Positions 55,242-63,106 of a stretch of 64,000 nucleotides of DNA are shown piece after piece. Source of the stretch: Methanoculleus marisnigri JR1 (lineage in GTDB: Archaea > Halobacteriota > Methanomicrobia > Methanomicrobiales > Methanoculleaceae). A program made the translations under genes and the position numbers. A model generated the notes under the pieces. That model ran no database searches and had not been told where the DNA came from. It saw nothing but the letters and a program-made list of their open reading frames with translations. The stretch is taken from assembly GCF_000015825.1 (NCBI RefSeq), contig NC_009051.1, positions 1,296,695 through 1,360,694 of the forward strand, in the 5' to 3' direction. Within the stretch, counting starts at the first letter, position 1; every line of letters starts with the position of its first letter.

Positions 55242-55917
55242 CCGCTACATCAAGGTACCGCCGGGCAGCGCAGGGATCGTCGCTGGAGAACCCGTCGATG
55301 CCGAGCCGGAGCTCTTCACGGACATCGTCCTCCGTGTTCAAGAGCCAGGGGACGACGAGCAGCCCGGCCGCGTGCGCCTCCTCCACCAGTTCGCGCGAGA
55401 CCCGGTCCCATCGCGGGAGGATGAGGTCGGCCTGCACCGAGCGGGCGAGCGCCACGGGATCGCCGGTCTCCTCAGAATAGATGAGGCCCGCCTTCGCCCC
55501 CGGGAGGAGGTTCTTTGCCGCCGCAACGCTTGCGGGGTGAAACGAGACCAGGAAAAGCCGTTCCGGCATTTTGTCCATGATCACCGAGACGATGACCGCC
55601 TCCGTCCCGGGCTCTTTGAGCTCCACGACAAGCCCGGTATCACTATGGACGAGGGCGAGAACCTCCCGGAGCGTCGGGATCGTCTCGCCCTCGCCCGCGT
55701 CCAGTCCGGCCAGGTCTTCGAGGGTATAGCCCTTGACCGGCCCGGTCCCGTCCGTCGTCCGGTCGAGGGTTGCATCGTGGATCGCGACCGGGATGCCGTC
55801 CCGCGTGAGACGCAGGTCGACCTCGACGAGATCGGCGCACGCCATACCTCTTCGGAGAGCCCTCAGGGTGTTCTCCGGCCCGAGAGCCCGCGCCCCCCGG
55901 TGTCCGATGATGAACAT
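55213..55917 (-). CDS. Glycerophosphodiester phosphodiesterase
   Basis: A 234-residue TIM-barrel hydrolase. GHRGARALGPENTLRAL holds the first catalytic His-Arg, VEVDLRLTRDGIPVAIHDATLDRTTDG the acid pair and second histidine, and VELKEPG the third metal site. It splits glycerophosphodiesters to glycerol phosphate and an alcohol. No signal peptide. The 3' end overlaps the truncated hydrolase frame. Confidence 0.93.
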   Translation of the reverse strand: MFIIGHRGARALGPENTLRALRRGMACADLVEVDLRLTRDGIPVAIHDATLDRTTDGTGPVKGYTLEDLAGLDAGEGETIPTLREVLALVHSDTGLVVELKEPGTEAVIVSVIMDKMPERLFLVSFHPASVAAAKNLLPGAKAGLIYSEETGDPVALARSVQADLILPRWDRVSRELVEEAHAAGLLVVPWLLNTEDDVREELRLGIDGFSSDDPCAARRYLDVAVRQASPGGA

Positions 55918-56117
55918 GCGGCGCCATGCACCGGGTGACCAGATATAGGTGGCGGGTCGCGGACCTTTCCGGCAGAGCGATCCGTGCCCTTGAAGCGCTC
56001 CCGGGTACGGTGCGGCCCGGCTGCCTGCATGGCTCCCGGCACGGAGCGCCGCCCTGAGAAACGGTTTATTCAGGGGCAGGTGCCGCCTCCGGCGCCTGTG
56101 TGCGGCTGAAAAAAGGG
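55918..56117. other. Intergenic gap, nothing recognised
   Basis: About 200 GC-rich bases upstream of the GDPD gene and downstream of the DUF2795 gene. No element or RNA gene is visible. Confidence 0.4.
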
Positions 56118-56387
56118 TTATTTCTGCTGGACCTTCTGAAACTCTGATTTGATGTCTTCCTGGCTGTTGTACTGCTTATCCTCAAACTGGTTCAACGTGT
56201 CGAGGAGGCCCTGGGGTGCTCCGCTCTCCTTCGCCTGGGAGATAAGGTTGTCTTTCGATGCGGGGAAATTGATCTTCGACGTGATCTGTTCGATGATCCG
56301 GGGGTCGAGTTCCTGCAGGGACCCGGCGACTTTCGACATCCCGCCCGTGGCGGATTCTTTCATGCCTCTCATGCTGCTCACCGTCAT
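56118..56387 (-). CDS. DUF2795-domain protein
   Basis: An 89-residue protein. The second half, INFPASKDNLISQAKESGAP followed by LLDTLNQFEDKQYNSQEDI, fits the DUF2795 pattern (a small helical domain of unknown function seen in many bacteria and some archaea). The N-terminal part is Met/Gly-rich (SSMRGMKESATGGMSKVAG). No function is known. Confidence 0.75.
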   Translation of the reverse strand: MTVSSMRGMKESATGGMSKVAGSLQELDPRIIEQITSKINFPASKDNLISQAKESGAPQGLLDTLNQFEDKQYNSQEDIKSEFQKVQQK

Positions 56388-56673
56388 ATCTGCGTTCCCT
56401 TTTCGGGAGGCGGCCCCAGGAGGGTAAGATGCAATAAATACCTATCGGCCGTACTGCGGCGGGGGTGGTTACCCCGTGCCGGCCGAAAGCGACCGGACCT
56501 CTCCTGCTGTGAACGCCGGCAGGACGCCGGAGGCCGCACCGGTCCGGGCGGAAGGGCGGCGACGGCGAATATTTGCTCCGAAACGAGAGATTTCGCGGGT
56601 TGCAAGGCCAACCGCACCTCCGGCAGCGCCAAATCAAAAGGTTAATTTTACTCGTCTAACTAACCCTTCCCTT

Positions 56674-57447
56674 ATGAAAAAGTATGGTATTCTCACGCTG
56701 CTCGCATGTATCGTCGCAGTGCTGGCAGTCGCAGGTGCAGGGTGCACCGGTACGACCACCGAACCGGACTACGTCGTCGGTATCGACGGCGCGTATCCTC
56801 CCTTTAGCTACATCGACAAGGACGGGAACGCCCAGGGATTCGATGTCGATTCCATGAAGTGGATCGCCGAGAAGAAGGGCATCGAAGTGACGTTCATGGC
56901 GGTCGACTGGGACGCCATCATCCCGACTCTCCAGGCAGGAAAGATCGATATGGTCTATGCCGGGATGTCGATCACCCCCGAGCGGCTGGAGAAGGTCAAC
57001 TTCAGCAACCCCTACTGGTCAATCAACCAGGACGTCGTAGCCCGCGAAGACTCGAACGTGACGCTTGATGACGTTCTTGCCGGAAAGGCGATCATCGGAG
57101 TGCAGCGGGGATGCACTGCCGCCATCTGGATCGAGGAGAACCTTGTCGAGACCGGAAAGATGTCCAAGGACAACCTGAGATACTACCCCGACACACCGGC
57201 TGCCGTCAGCGACCTCGAGATCGGCAGGATCGACGCGGTCATGTATGACGACGTCTCCATCCAGGACATCATCGCAGGCAAGCCGCTGAAGACCATCGGC
57301 TCCGTCGAGACACAGGAACAGGAGCAGTTCGGCGTCGCCATCAGAAAGGAGGACACTGCGCTCCTCGAGTTCATGAACGAGGGGATTGCGGAACTGCAGG
57401 CCGATCCCTACTGGGAAGAACTCAAAGAGAAACACAACCTGAAGTAA
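56674..57447 (+). CDS. Polar amino-acid ABC transporter substrate-binding lipoprotein
   Basis: A 257-residue periplasmic-type binding protein. A signal peptide with lipobox AGAGC is followed by the two-lobe SBP_bac_3 fold: VGIDGAYPPFSYIDKDG, GFDVDSMKWIAEKKG, MVYAGMSITPERLEKVNFS and the C-terminal WEELKEKHNLK. It should bind a polar or basic amino acid outside the cell. The matching permease and ATPase genes lie at 59761-61892 on the other strand, separated by the EamA gene and repeat copy F. Confidence 0.92.
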   Translation: MKKYGILTLLACIVAVLAVAGAGCTGTTTEPDYVVGIDGAYPPFSYIDKDGNAQGFDVDSMKWIAEKKGIEVTFMAVDWDAIIPTLQAGKIDMVYAGMSITPERLEKVNFSNPYWSINQDVVAREDSNVTLDDVLAGKAIIGVQRGCTAAIWIEENLVETGKMSKDNLRYYPDTPAAVSDLEIGRIDAVMYDDVSIQDIIAGKPLKTIGSVETQEQEQFGVAIRKEDTALLEFMNEGIAELQADPYWEELKEKHNLK

Positions 57448-57505
57448 CCGGGGACGACTCGTCCCTCCTTTTTCACGACATTCAATCATCCCGGAGGCAA
57501 CTCTC

Positions 57506-58630
57506 CTGTACCCGCGTAAACCCGCCGCTGTAGAGAACGGATCCATCCTGACACAGTACCGGACACCCGTCCTCTGTGCGCTGGCGACGGCGATCCTGAT
57601 CGGCGGGAGCGCCCCGTTCACGAAACTTCTCCTCGCCGATATCGGGCCGCTCGCTCTCGCCGCACTCGTCTCGCTCGGGAGCGGTTGCGGCGCACTGCTC
57701 TTCTCCCTCGCCGGAACGGCGGCGGGAACCCGGCGGAGCCACGTCGAGGCGCCGCCCGGGAGGGGGGAGATCCCCTGGCTCATCGGCGTGACGCTCTTTG
57801 GAGGGCTCCTCGCACCGGTCACCCTGGTGTACAGCCTCCCCGGAACGCCTGCGGCGACGGCGGCTCTCCTCCTGAACTTCGAGGCCGTTGCCACGACGCT
57901 GATTGCCGCGACGATCTTTCGCGAGTGGGTGAGCCGCCGCGTCTGGGTTGCGCTCGGGTGCATCACCGCATCGTGCCTCCTCCTCACCTGGAACCCGGCC
58001 GCCGGACTCGGCCTCTCCCTCCCGGCACTCGGCATCCTGCTCACCTGCCTCTTCTGGGCGGTCGACAACAACCTGGGACAGCGGCTCTCGGCGAAGGATC
58101 CCCTCCTCGTCATCTCTGTAAAGGGGATCGGCGCCGGCACCGTCACGCTCCTCGTCGCGCTCACCGCCGGGGAGCACCTCCCGGCCACGGCCACGGCTGC
58201 CGCCGCCATGGCGGTCGGGTTCCTCTGCTACGGGGGCCTGACGAGCATCCTCTTCCTCCTCGCCCTCCGGGGCATCGGTGCAGCCCGGGCAGGTTCGCTC
58301 CTTGCCGTCTCCCCGTTCTTCGGCGTCCTCTTCTCGCTCCTGCTCTTCGCCGAACTTCCGGCAGGCGCCTTCTACGTCGCGCTGCCCGTCATGGCCATCG
58401 GGGCCTGGCTGATGATCTCCGAGGAGCATTCGCACCCTCACCGGCACCCGGGCGTCGTCCACGAGCACCGCCACCGCCACGACGACCAACACCACGACCA
58501 TGACCACGAGGCCGGCGACCCGCCGCTCTCGGCGGCCGGCGAGCATTCCCATGTGCACGCCCATGCCGAACTCGCCCACGAGCACCCGCACCAGCCCGAT
58601 ATTCATCACCGGCATTTGCACCGGCGGTAG
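57506..58630 (+). CDS. EamA/DMT-family permease with His-rich tail, apparent CTG start
   Basis: A 374-residue protein. Ten hydrophobic segments with the EamA two-half layout: LCALATAILIGGSAPFTKLL opens the first half and GILLTCLFWAVDNNLGQ the second. The last ~65 residues are rich in His (HRHRHDDQHHDHDHE and others) and follow the last helix into the cytoplasm or outside. The reading frame has no ATG, GTG or TTG before 57788, yet membrane helix 1 lies upstream of it. CTG at 57506 is 8 bases after GGAGG at 57493-57497 and is the likely start. The His tail suggests binding of Zn, Ni or Co. Confidence 0.8.
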   Translation: MYPRKPAAVENGSILTQYRTPVLCALATAILIGGSAPFTKLLLADIGPLALAALVSLGSGCGALLFSLAGTAAGTRRSHVEAPPGRGEIPWLIGVTLFGGLLAPVTLVYSLPGTPAATAALLLNFEAVATTLIAATIFREWVSRRVWVALGCITASCLLLTWNPAAGLGLSLPALGILLTCLFWAVDNNLGQRLSAKDPLLVISVKGIGAGTVTLLVALTAGEHLPATATAAAAMAVGFLCYGGLTSILFLLALRGIGAARAGSLLAVSPFFGVLFSLLLFAELPAGAFYVALPVMAIGAWLMISEEHSHPHRHPGVVHEHRHRHDDQHHDHDHEAGDPPLSAAGEHSHVHAHAELAHEHPHQPDIHHRHLHRR

Positions 58631-58707
58631 GGTGGGATGGAGAAATGGAGCTGCTACATCTTTTTAGAGACGCATTGTAGGCCAGACCTACTTTTCCCCC
58701 TCGTGTC

Positions 58708-59692
58708 CAGGTACAGTGGACCGTGGGAGACTCGCACCTTCGCACCTTCGGTGCTCAAACTCCGTTCCTGAAGGAACGTCGTTCTTCGGTGCTCGAACTC
58801 CGCCTGCCCTTCGGGCACGCATCGTTTATCGCCATGGGGGGAACGACGCTTCACAGGAGCGGAGTTCGAGAAACCCGAAAGGTTTCGCTGTGAGGCTGAC
58901 GGGGAGTGCGACGGTTCGTAGAACCGGAGCTCGACCACCGTTAGGTGGGAAGTGCGAGCGAAGTGAGCTTGAGAAACTCGAAGAGTTTCGAGGGGGTGTC
59001 CCCCTCCCCTGTCTCATGAGGCACTACCGGTCTATAACCCCCACTCGAAGACCTTCGGTCTTCTCAGGCTCCGGACGTCCCGTCCGTCGCACCCCACCCG
59101 GCCTCCGGCCTCCTCACCCGCACCTACGGTGCCTCAACTCCGCTCTTTCAGAGCATCGCACTCCGCACCTACGGTGCCTCAACTCCGCTCTTTCAGAGCA
59201 TCGCACTCCGCACCTTCGGTGCCTCAACTCCGCTCTTTCAGAGCATCGCACTCCGCACCTTCGGTGCCTCAACTCCGCTCTTTCAGAGCATCGCACTCCG
59301 CACCTACGGTGCCTCAACTCCGCTCTTTCAGAGCATCGCACTCCGCACCTACGGTGCTCAAACTCCTGCCGTCCGCTACGCTCCCGGCAGTCGTTCCCCG
59401 CACCTACGGTGCTCAAACTCCTGCCGTCCGCTACGCTCCCGGCAGTCGTTCCCCGCACCTACGGTGCTCATGCTCCGGCTCTACGACCCGCCGCACCCCG
59501 CCCCTTGGGGCGGAGGCAGTGCGTGGCGATAGGCGATGCCCCTACGGGACATCGCTGGAGAAGACCAAAGGTCCTGGACTTGCGATGGACAGAACGTCCG
59601 AGGCATGAACACCGCCAGGTGCGCAGTAGAATACTCCTCAGAGAGCGTCCTTCGAGCATCGTTAGATGCGCAGCACACTGAAAATCCATGCC
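58708..59692. repeat. Hairpin-chain intergenic repeat, expanded copy F
   Basis: About 985 bp filling the convergent gap 58631-59760. The left end is CAGTGGACCGTGGGAG and the right end, on the other strand, resembles GGCATGGATTTTCAGTG. Inner modules include GCACC-TTC-GGTGC, GTTCC-TGAA-GGAAC, GGTTC-GTA-GAACC, CCACC-GTTA-GGTGG, GAAACTC-GAA-GAGTTTC, GAAGACC-TTC-GGTCTTC and a TATCGCCACGCACTGCC copy near 59515-59530 on the minus strand. The size comes from the tandem array inside it. Confidence 0.78.
59119..59453. repeat. Tandem array: five 45-bp and two 55-bp units
   Basis: Units start at 59119, 59164, 59209, 59254 and 59299 (45 bp), then 59344 and 59399 (55 bp), with a partial unit at 59454. Each 45-bp unit holds two hairpins, GCACC-TWC-GGTGC and GCTCT-TTC-AGAGC. 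The 55-bp units keep the first hairpin and replace the second by CTGCCG...CGGCAG. Because 45 is a multiple of three, long frames without stops appear on both strands; they are not genes. Confidence 0.9.
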
Positions 59693-59753
59693 CGGGCCTT
59701 CGTGGGCAACTACTAAACGTGTGATGGGCTGAGCATCTGCAGCCAGTTGCACC

Positions 59754-59760
59754 AAAAAAA
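59754..59760 (-). terminator. Oligo-T terminator after the amino-acid permease operon
   Basis: Seven A on the plus strand, thus seven T on the coding strand, directly after the stop of the last operon gene. Confidence 0.6.
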
Positions 59761-60447
59761 TTACAGTTGAGCCGCGGCGGTGGCCCGGGTCGTTCCGGGG
59801 ACGGCCACCCGCTTCTCCAGGATATTGACCGCGAAGGTCGTGATCGTCACCAGCACGAGGTAGACGATGCCGACGGCTGCAAACGACTCCGTGTAGGTGA
59901 AGTACTTCGTCGCCACCAGTTTCCCCGCCCCGGAGAGTTCGATCACCGTGATCATGTAGGCAAGCGACGAGTACTTGATCAGGTAGATGAACTCGTTCGA
60001 AAGCCCCGGTATCGCCCGGCGGAGCGCCTGCGGCAGGATGACGTTTCTGATCGCCTGCCACCGGGTCATCCCGAGCGCCTGGGCGGCAACCATCTGGCCT
60101 TCCTTGATCGATATGAGGGCGCCCCGGATGTACTCGGCGTTATACGCCCCGTTGCAAAGGATAAACCCGACCACCGATGCCACGAACGCGGTGAAGGTGA
60201 TCCCGACCGCCGGGAGGCCGAAGTAGAGGATGAAGAGGAGAAGGAGGAGCGGCGTGCCCTTGATGAGGAAGACGAATGTCTTGCAGATCCAGGATATAAC
60301 GGGGTTGCCGTACTGCCTCCCCACCGCAACGGCGATCCCGAGCGCAAGGCCGAACGGGGCGGAGCACGCGATCAGCTGCAGGGTTACAACCAGCCCCTGC
60401 ATCAGTGCCGGGAGGAGGATATCGAAGACGAAGACTGCCAGGTCCAT
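59761..60447 (-). CDS. Amino-acid ABC transporter permease
   Basis: A 228-residue HisM/GlnP-type permease. Five helices, with the coupling motif EYIRGALISIKEGQMVAAQALGM, i.e. EA-loop type, and RNVILPQALRRAIPGLSNEF. It pairs with the second permease gene at 61215-61892 to form the heterodimeric channel. Last gene of the operon permease-ATPase-permease, 8 bases after the ATPase gene. Confidence 0.93.
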   Translation of the reverse strand: MDLAVFVFDILLPALMQGLVVTLQLIACSAPFGLALGIAVAVGRQYGNPVISWICKTFVFLIKGTPLLLLLFILYFGLPAVGITFTAFVASVVGFILCNGAYNAEYIRGALISIKEGQMVAAQALGMTRWQAIRNVILPQALRRAIPGLSNEFIYLIKYSSLAYMITVIELSGAGKLVATKYFTYTESFAAVGIVYLVLVTITTFAVNILEKRVAVPGTTRATAAAQL

Positions 60448-60455
60448 GCCGCTCC

Positions 60456-61211
60456 TCAGTCCTCCATCCGGGAATCGATCCGGCCGATGAAGTCCTTCAT
60501 CCGGGTGAACCGTGAGTCATGCAGGAGCAGGTCCGGCGACCCCTGTTCGGCAACCACGCCGTTCTCCATGAAGAGGACCTCATTTGCAACCGAACAGGCA
60601 AACCCCATCTCATGGGTGACGACGAGCATCGTCATCCCGTTGCGGGCAAGTTTCTTCATGACCTCGAGCACCTCCCTCGTCAGTTCGGGATCGAGCGCGG
60701 AGGTCGGTTCGTCGAAGAGGATGACGTCCGGGTCCATGGCAAGCGCCCGGGCGATGGATACCCTCTGGGCCTGACCGCCGGAGAGTTCGGCCGGATAGTG
60801 GTCGGCCCAGTCCTCCATCCCCACCTGCCGGAGTTCGGTGAGGGCCTTCTCGCGTGCCTCCGCTTTGCCCATGCCCCTGACCTTCAAGAGCGCCAGTTCG
60901 ACGTTTTTAAACGCGGTGAGGTGGTCGAAGAGGAAGAAGTTCTGGAAAACCATCCCGATCTTCTGCCGGAAGTAGTTGATCCGCGCCCCCGAGCTCGTGA
61001 CCTCCTCTCCGTCAAGCCAGACCGTCCCGCGGTCGGGCGGCGTCAGCTGGTTGATGCACCGGAGAAGCGTGCTCTTCCCCGTCCCCGAGGGACCGATGAA
61101 GACCTTCGTCTCGCCGCGGCGAACGTCGAACGATACCCCGCGCAGCACCTCGTTACCCCCGAAGGACTTGTGTATGTCCTCGACTCTCAACACAATGTCG
61201 TTGTTGTTCAT
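60456..61211 (-). CDS. Amino-acid ABC transporter ATP-binding protein
   Basis: A 251-residue ATPase of the GlnQ/HisP type. Walker A GPSGTGKSTLLRC near residue 36, signature ELSGGQAQRVSIARAL, Walker B VILFDEPTSALDPE, H-loop VVTHEMGFA. Powers uptake by the flanking permeases. Three bases separate it from the upstream permease gene. Confidence 0.95.
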   Translation of the reverse strand: MNNNDIVLRVEDIHKSFGGNEVLRGVSFDVRRGETKVFIGPSGTGKSTLLRCINQLTPPDRGTVWLDGEEVTSSGARINYFRQKIGMVFQNFFLFDHLTAFKNVELALLKVRGMGKAEAREKALTELRQVGMEDWADHYPAELSGGQAQRVSIARALAMDPDVILFDEPTSALDPELTREVLEVMKKLARNGMTMLVVTHEMGFACSVANEVLFMENGVVAEQGSPDLLLHDSRFTRMKDFIGRIDSRMED

Positions 61212-61214
61212 GCT

Positions 61215-61892
61215 CTACATCGCTCCGGTTCCGAATCCCGGGATTGCTATCCTCGCCTCAAGCCTGTGCAGGAGTTTGAGGCCCCCGTAGTTTAAGATGA
61301 TGAAGATCCCCGCCGTGGCGAGATAGACAGGCATGGTTATGTTGGTCTGCGTGACCATCCGCGACGTAATGGTGAGCAGCTCCACGACCCCGATCGCGTA
61401 GCAGACCGCCGAGTCGGTCAGGATATTGGGATACTCGTTCGACCATCCGGGAAGAGCGATACGCATCGCCTGGGGGAGGATGACGGAACGGATGGCGGTG
61501 AGTCTGCTCATCCCGAGCGATCGCGCTGCGATCATCTGCCCTTCCCCGACCGACTGGATGGCTCCCCGGAAGATCTGGGACTGGTATGCCGCTCCCCGGA
61601 GGCCCAGCACGACAGCTCCGACGACGAACGCCGAGAGATTACCGAGCCCGAGCCCGGGGAATATGCCGAACCAGAAGAGGAAGAGCAGGACGAGGATGGG
61701 GAGGCCCCTGAAGAACCAGACATAGACTCCGACGGCCCAGCGCACCGGCCGGGAGCCGTACACCTGGCCGAGCGCCATGGGCAGCCCGAGAAGGAGGCCG
61801 AGGACGAGGGCGGCCAGGACAAGACCGAGGGTAGAGGCAACGCCGGAAAGGAGATATGGAAACCACTCGATAAGTATTGGCAGAACGTCCAT
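61215..61892 (-). CDS. Amino-acid ABC transporter permease
   Basis: A 225-residue permease with the same layout: GVYVWFFRGLPILVLLFLFWFG, QSQIFRGAIQSVGEGQMIAARSLGM (coupling loop) and RSVILPQAMRIALPGWSNEY. First gene of the operon. A TATA-like element (minus strand, around 61977-61986) precedes it. Confidence 0.93.
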   Translation of the reverse strand: MDVLPILIEWFPYLLSGVASTLGLVLAALVLGLLLGLPMALGQVYGSRPVRWAVGVYVWFFRGLPILVLLFLFWFGIFPGLGLGNLSAFVVGAVVLGLRGAAYQSQIFRGAIQSVGEGQMIAARSLGMSRLTAIRSVILPQAMRIALPGWSNEYPNILTDSAVCYAIGVVELLTITSRMVTQTNITMPVYLATAGIFIILNYGGLKLLHRLEARIAIPGFGTGAM

Positions 61893-62181
61893 TTGGCTAT
61901 CCCTGGATCATTGTGCGGCACCGTCTCCGGCCGGAAGAACAGCGCCGGGTACTCTACAAATGATTCTGACGGAGAGCAAAATAAACGTTGTTAAATCCTC
62001 TTCAATTGAGGACGATTGACCGGCGGCGACATACTTGCGCCTCTCCGCGAAGGATCCCGCCACGTCCCGGCATGGAACGTAAGCCGGATACCCGGTCCCC
62101 CCGGCATCCGATTCGTCCCTCCACGCTGTTCTCCCGGGATTCCAGCAACACTTAAGTATGTAGGGATGGGGAGGAAGGGGT

Positions 62182-63105
62182 ATGCCACCTGCACCCGATA
62201 TCAGGATCCCTCTCGATGTGCCTTCCGAGGAGCAGGAGAGGTACCGGGAGAATTACAGTGCGATCACGCACGGCACCGGGAGGCTGATGCTCTTTGCCGG
62301 TGACCAGAAGGTCGAGCACCTCAACGACGATTTCTTCGGCGAAGGCATCCACCCCGAGGATGCCGATCCCGAACACCTCTTCCGGATTGCGAGCCGGGCG
62401 AGGATCGGGGTCTTTGCGACGCAGCTCGGGATGATCGCCCGGTACGGCGGGGACTACCGTGACGTGCCGTACCTCGTCAAGCTCAACTCCAAGACCAATC
62501 TGGTCGGGACCTCCCAGCGCGACCCGCTCAGCTCGGAACTCCATCTTGTCCGGCAGGTCGTCGACCTCCGGGACCGGACGGGGCTCTCGATCCTCGGCGT
62601 CGGCTACACGGTCTACCTGGGGAGCGAATACGAGGCGATGATGCTCTACCAGGCTGCGCAGATCGTCAACAACGCGCACCAGAACGGCCTTATCACCGTG
62701 CTCTGGATGTATCCTCGCGGCAAGGCGGTCAAGGACGAGCGGGACCCGCACCTGATCGCGGGCGCGGCGGGTGTCGCGGCGACCCTCGGGACCGACTTCG
62801 CGAAGGTGAACCCGCCCAAAGTTGGTAAATCGGTCGACGCTGCGCTGCTCAGGGAGGCGGTGGCGGCCGCAGGCAGGACCGGTGTCGTCTGTGCCGGCGG
62901 GTCGCATGCCGATATGCAAGAGTTCCTGCAGCAGCTCCACGACCAGATTCATATCGGCGGCACGGTCGGGAACGCGACCGGCAGGAACATTCACCAGCGG
63001 TCGCTTGATGAGGCTGTCCGGTTCTGCAACGCGATATCGGCGATCACCCTCGACGATGCGAGTGTGGAGGAGGCAAACGAGATCTGCACGGGAGGCAGGT
63101 GTTAG
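62182..63105 (+). CDS. Class I (archaeal-type) fructose-bisphosphate aldolase-like protein
   Basis: A 307-residue DhnA/FbaB-type TIM barrel. LMLFAGDQKVEHLNDDF at the N-terminus, LVKLNSKTNLVGTSQRDP, VLWMYPRGKAVKDERDPHLIAGAAGVAATLG and the probable Schiff-base lysine in TDFAKVNPPK are family blocks. It should interconvert fructose 1,6-bisphosphate and triose phosphates, though related enzymes make other aldols. GGGAGGAAGG precedes the ATG. The phosphofructokinase gene follows after 1 base. Confidence 0.82.
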   Translation: MPPAPDIRIPLDVPSEEQERYRENYSAITHGTGRLMLFAGDQKVEHLNDDFFGEGIHPEDADPEHLFRIASRARIGVFATQLGMIARYGGDYRDVPYLVKLNSKTNLVGTSQRDPLSSELHLVRQVVDLRDRTGLSILGVGYTVYLGSEYEAMMLYQAAQIVNNAHQNGLITVLWMYPRGKAVKDERDPHLIAGAAGVAATLGTDFAKVNPPKVGKSVDAALLREAVAAAGRTGVVCAGGSHADMQEFLQQLHDQIHIGGTVGNATGRNIHQRSLDEAVRFCNAISAITLDDASVEEANEICTGGRC

Positions 63106-63106
63106 G

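Noticed and set aside
57482..58621. A 379-codon open frame antisense to the EamA gene
   Set aside because: Same codon-bias artefact. The plus-strand frame has clear EamA helices.
59119..59453. CRISPR array
   Set aside because: Units are fully repetitive with no variable spacers, and no cas genes are near.
58716..59681. A long open frame with 15-residue repeats in the tandem array
   Set aside because: The 45-bp unit is a multiple of three so frames stay open on both strands. The peptide is not protein-like and the DNA is explained by hairpin modules.
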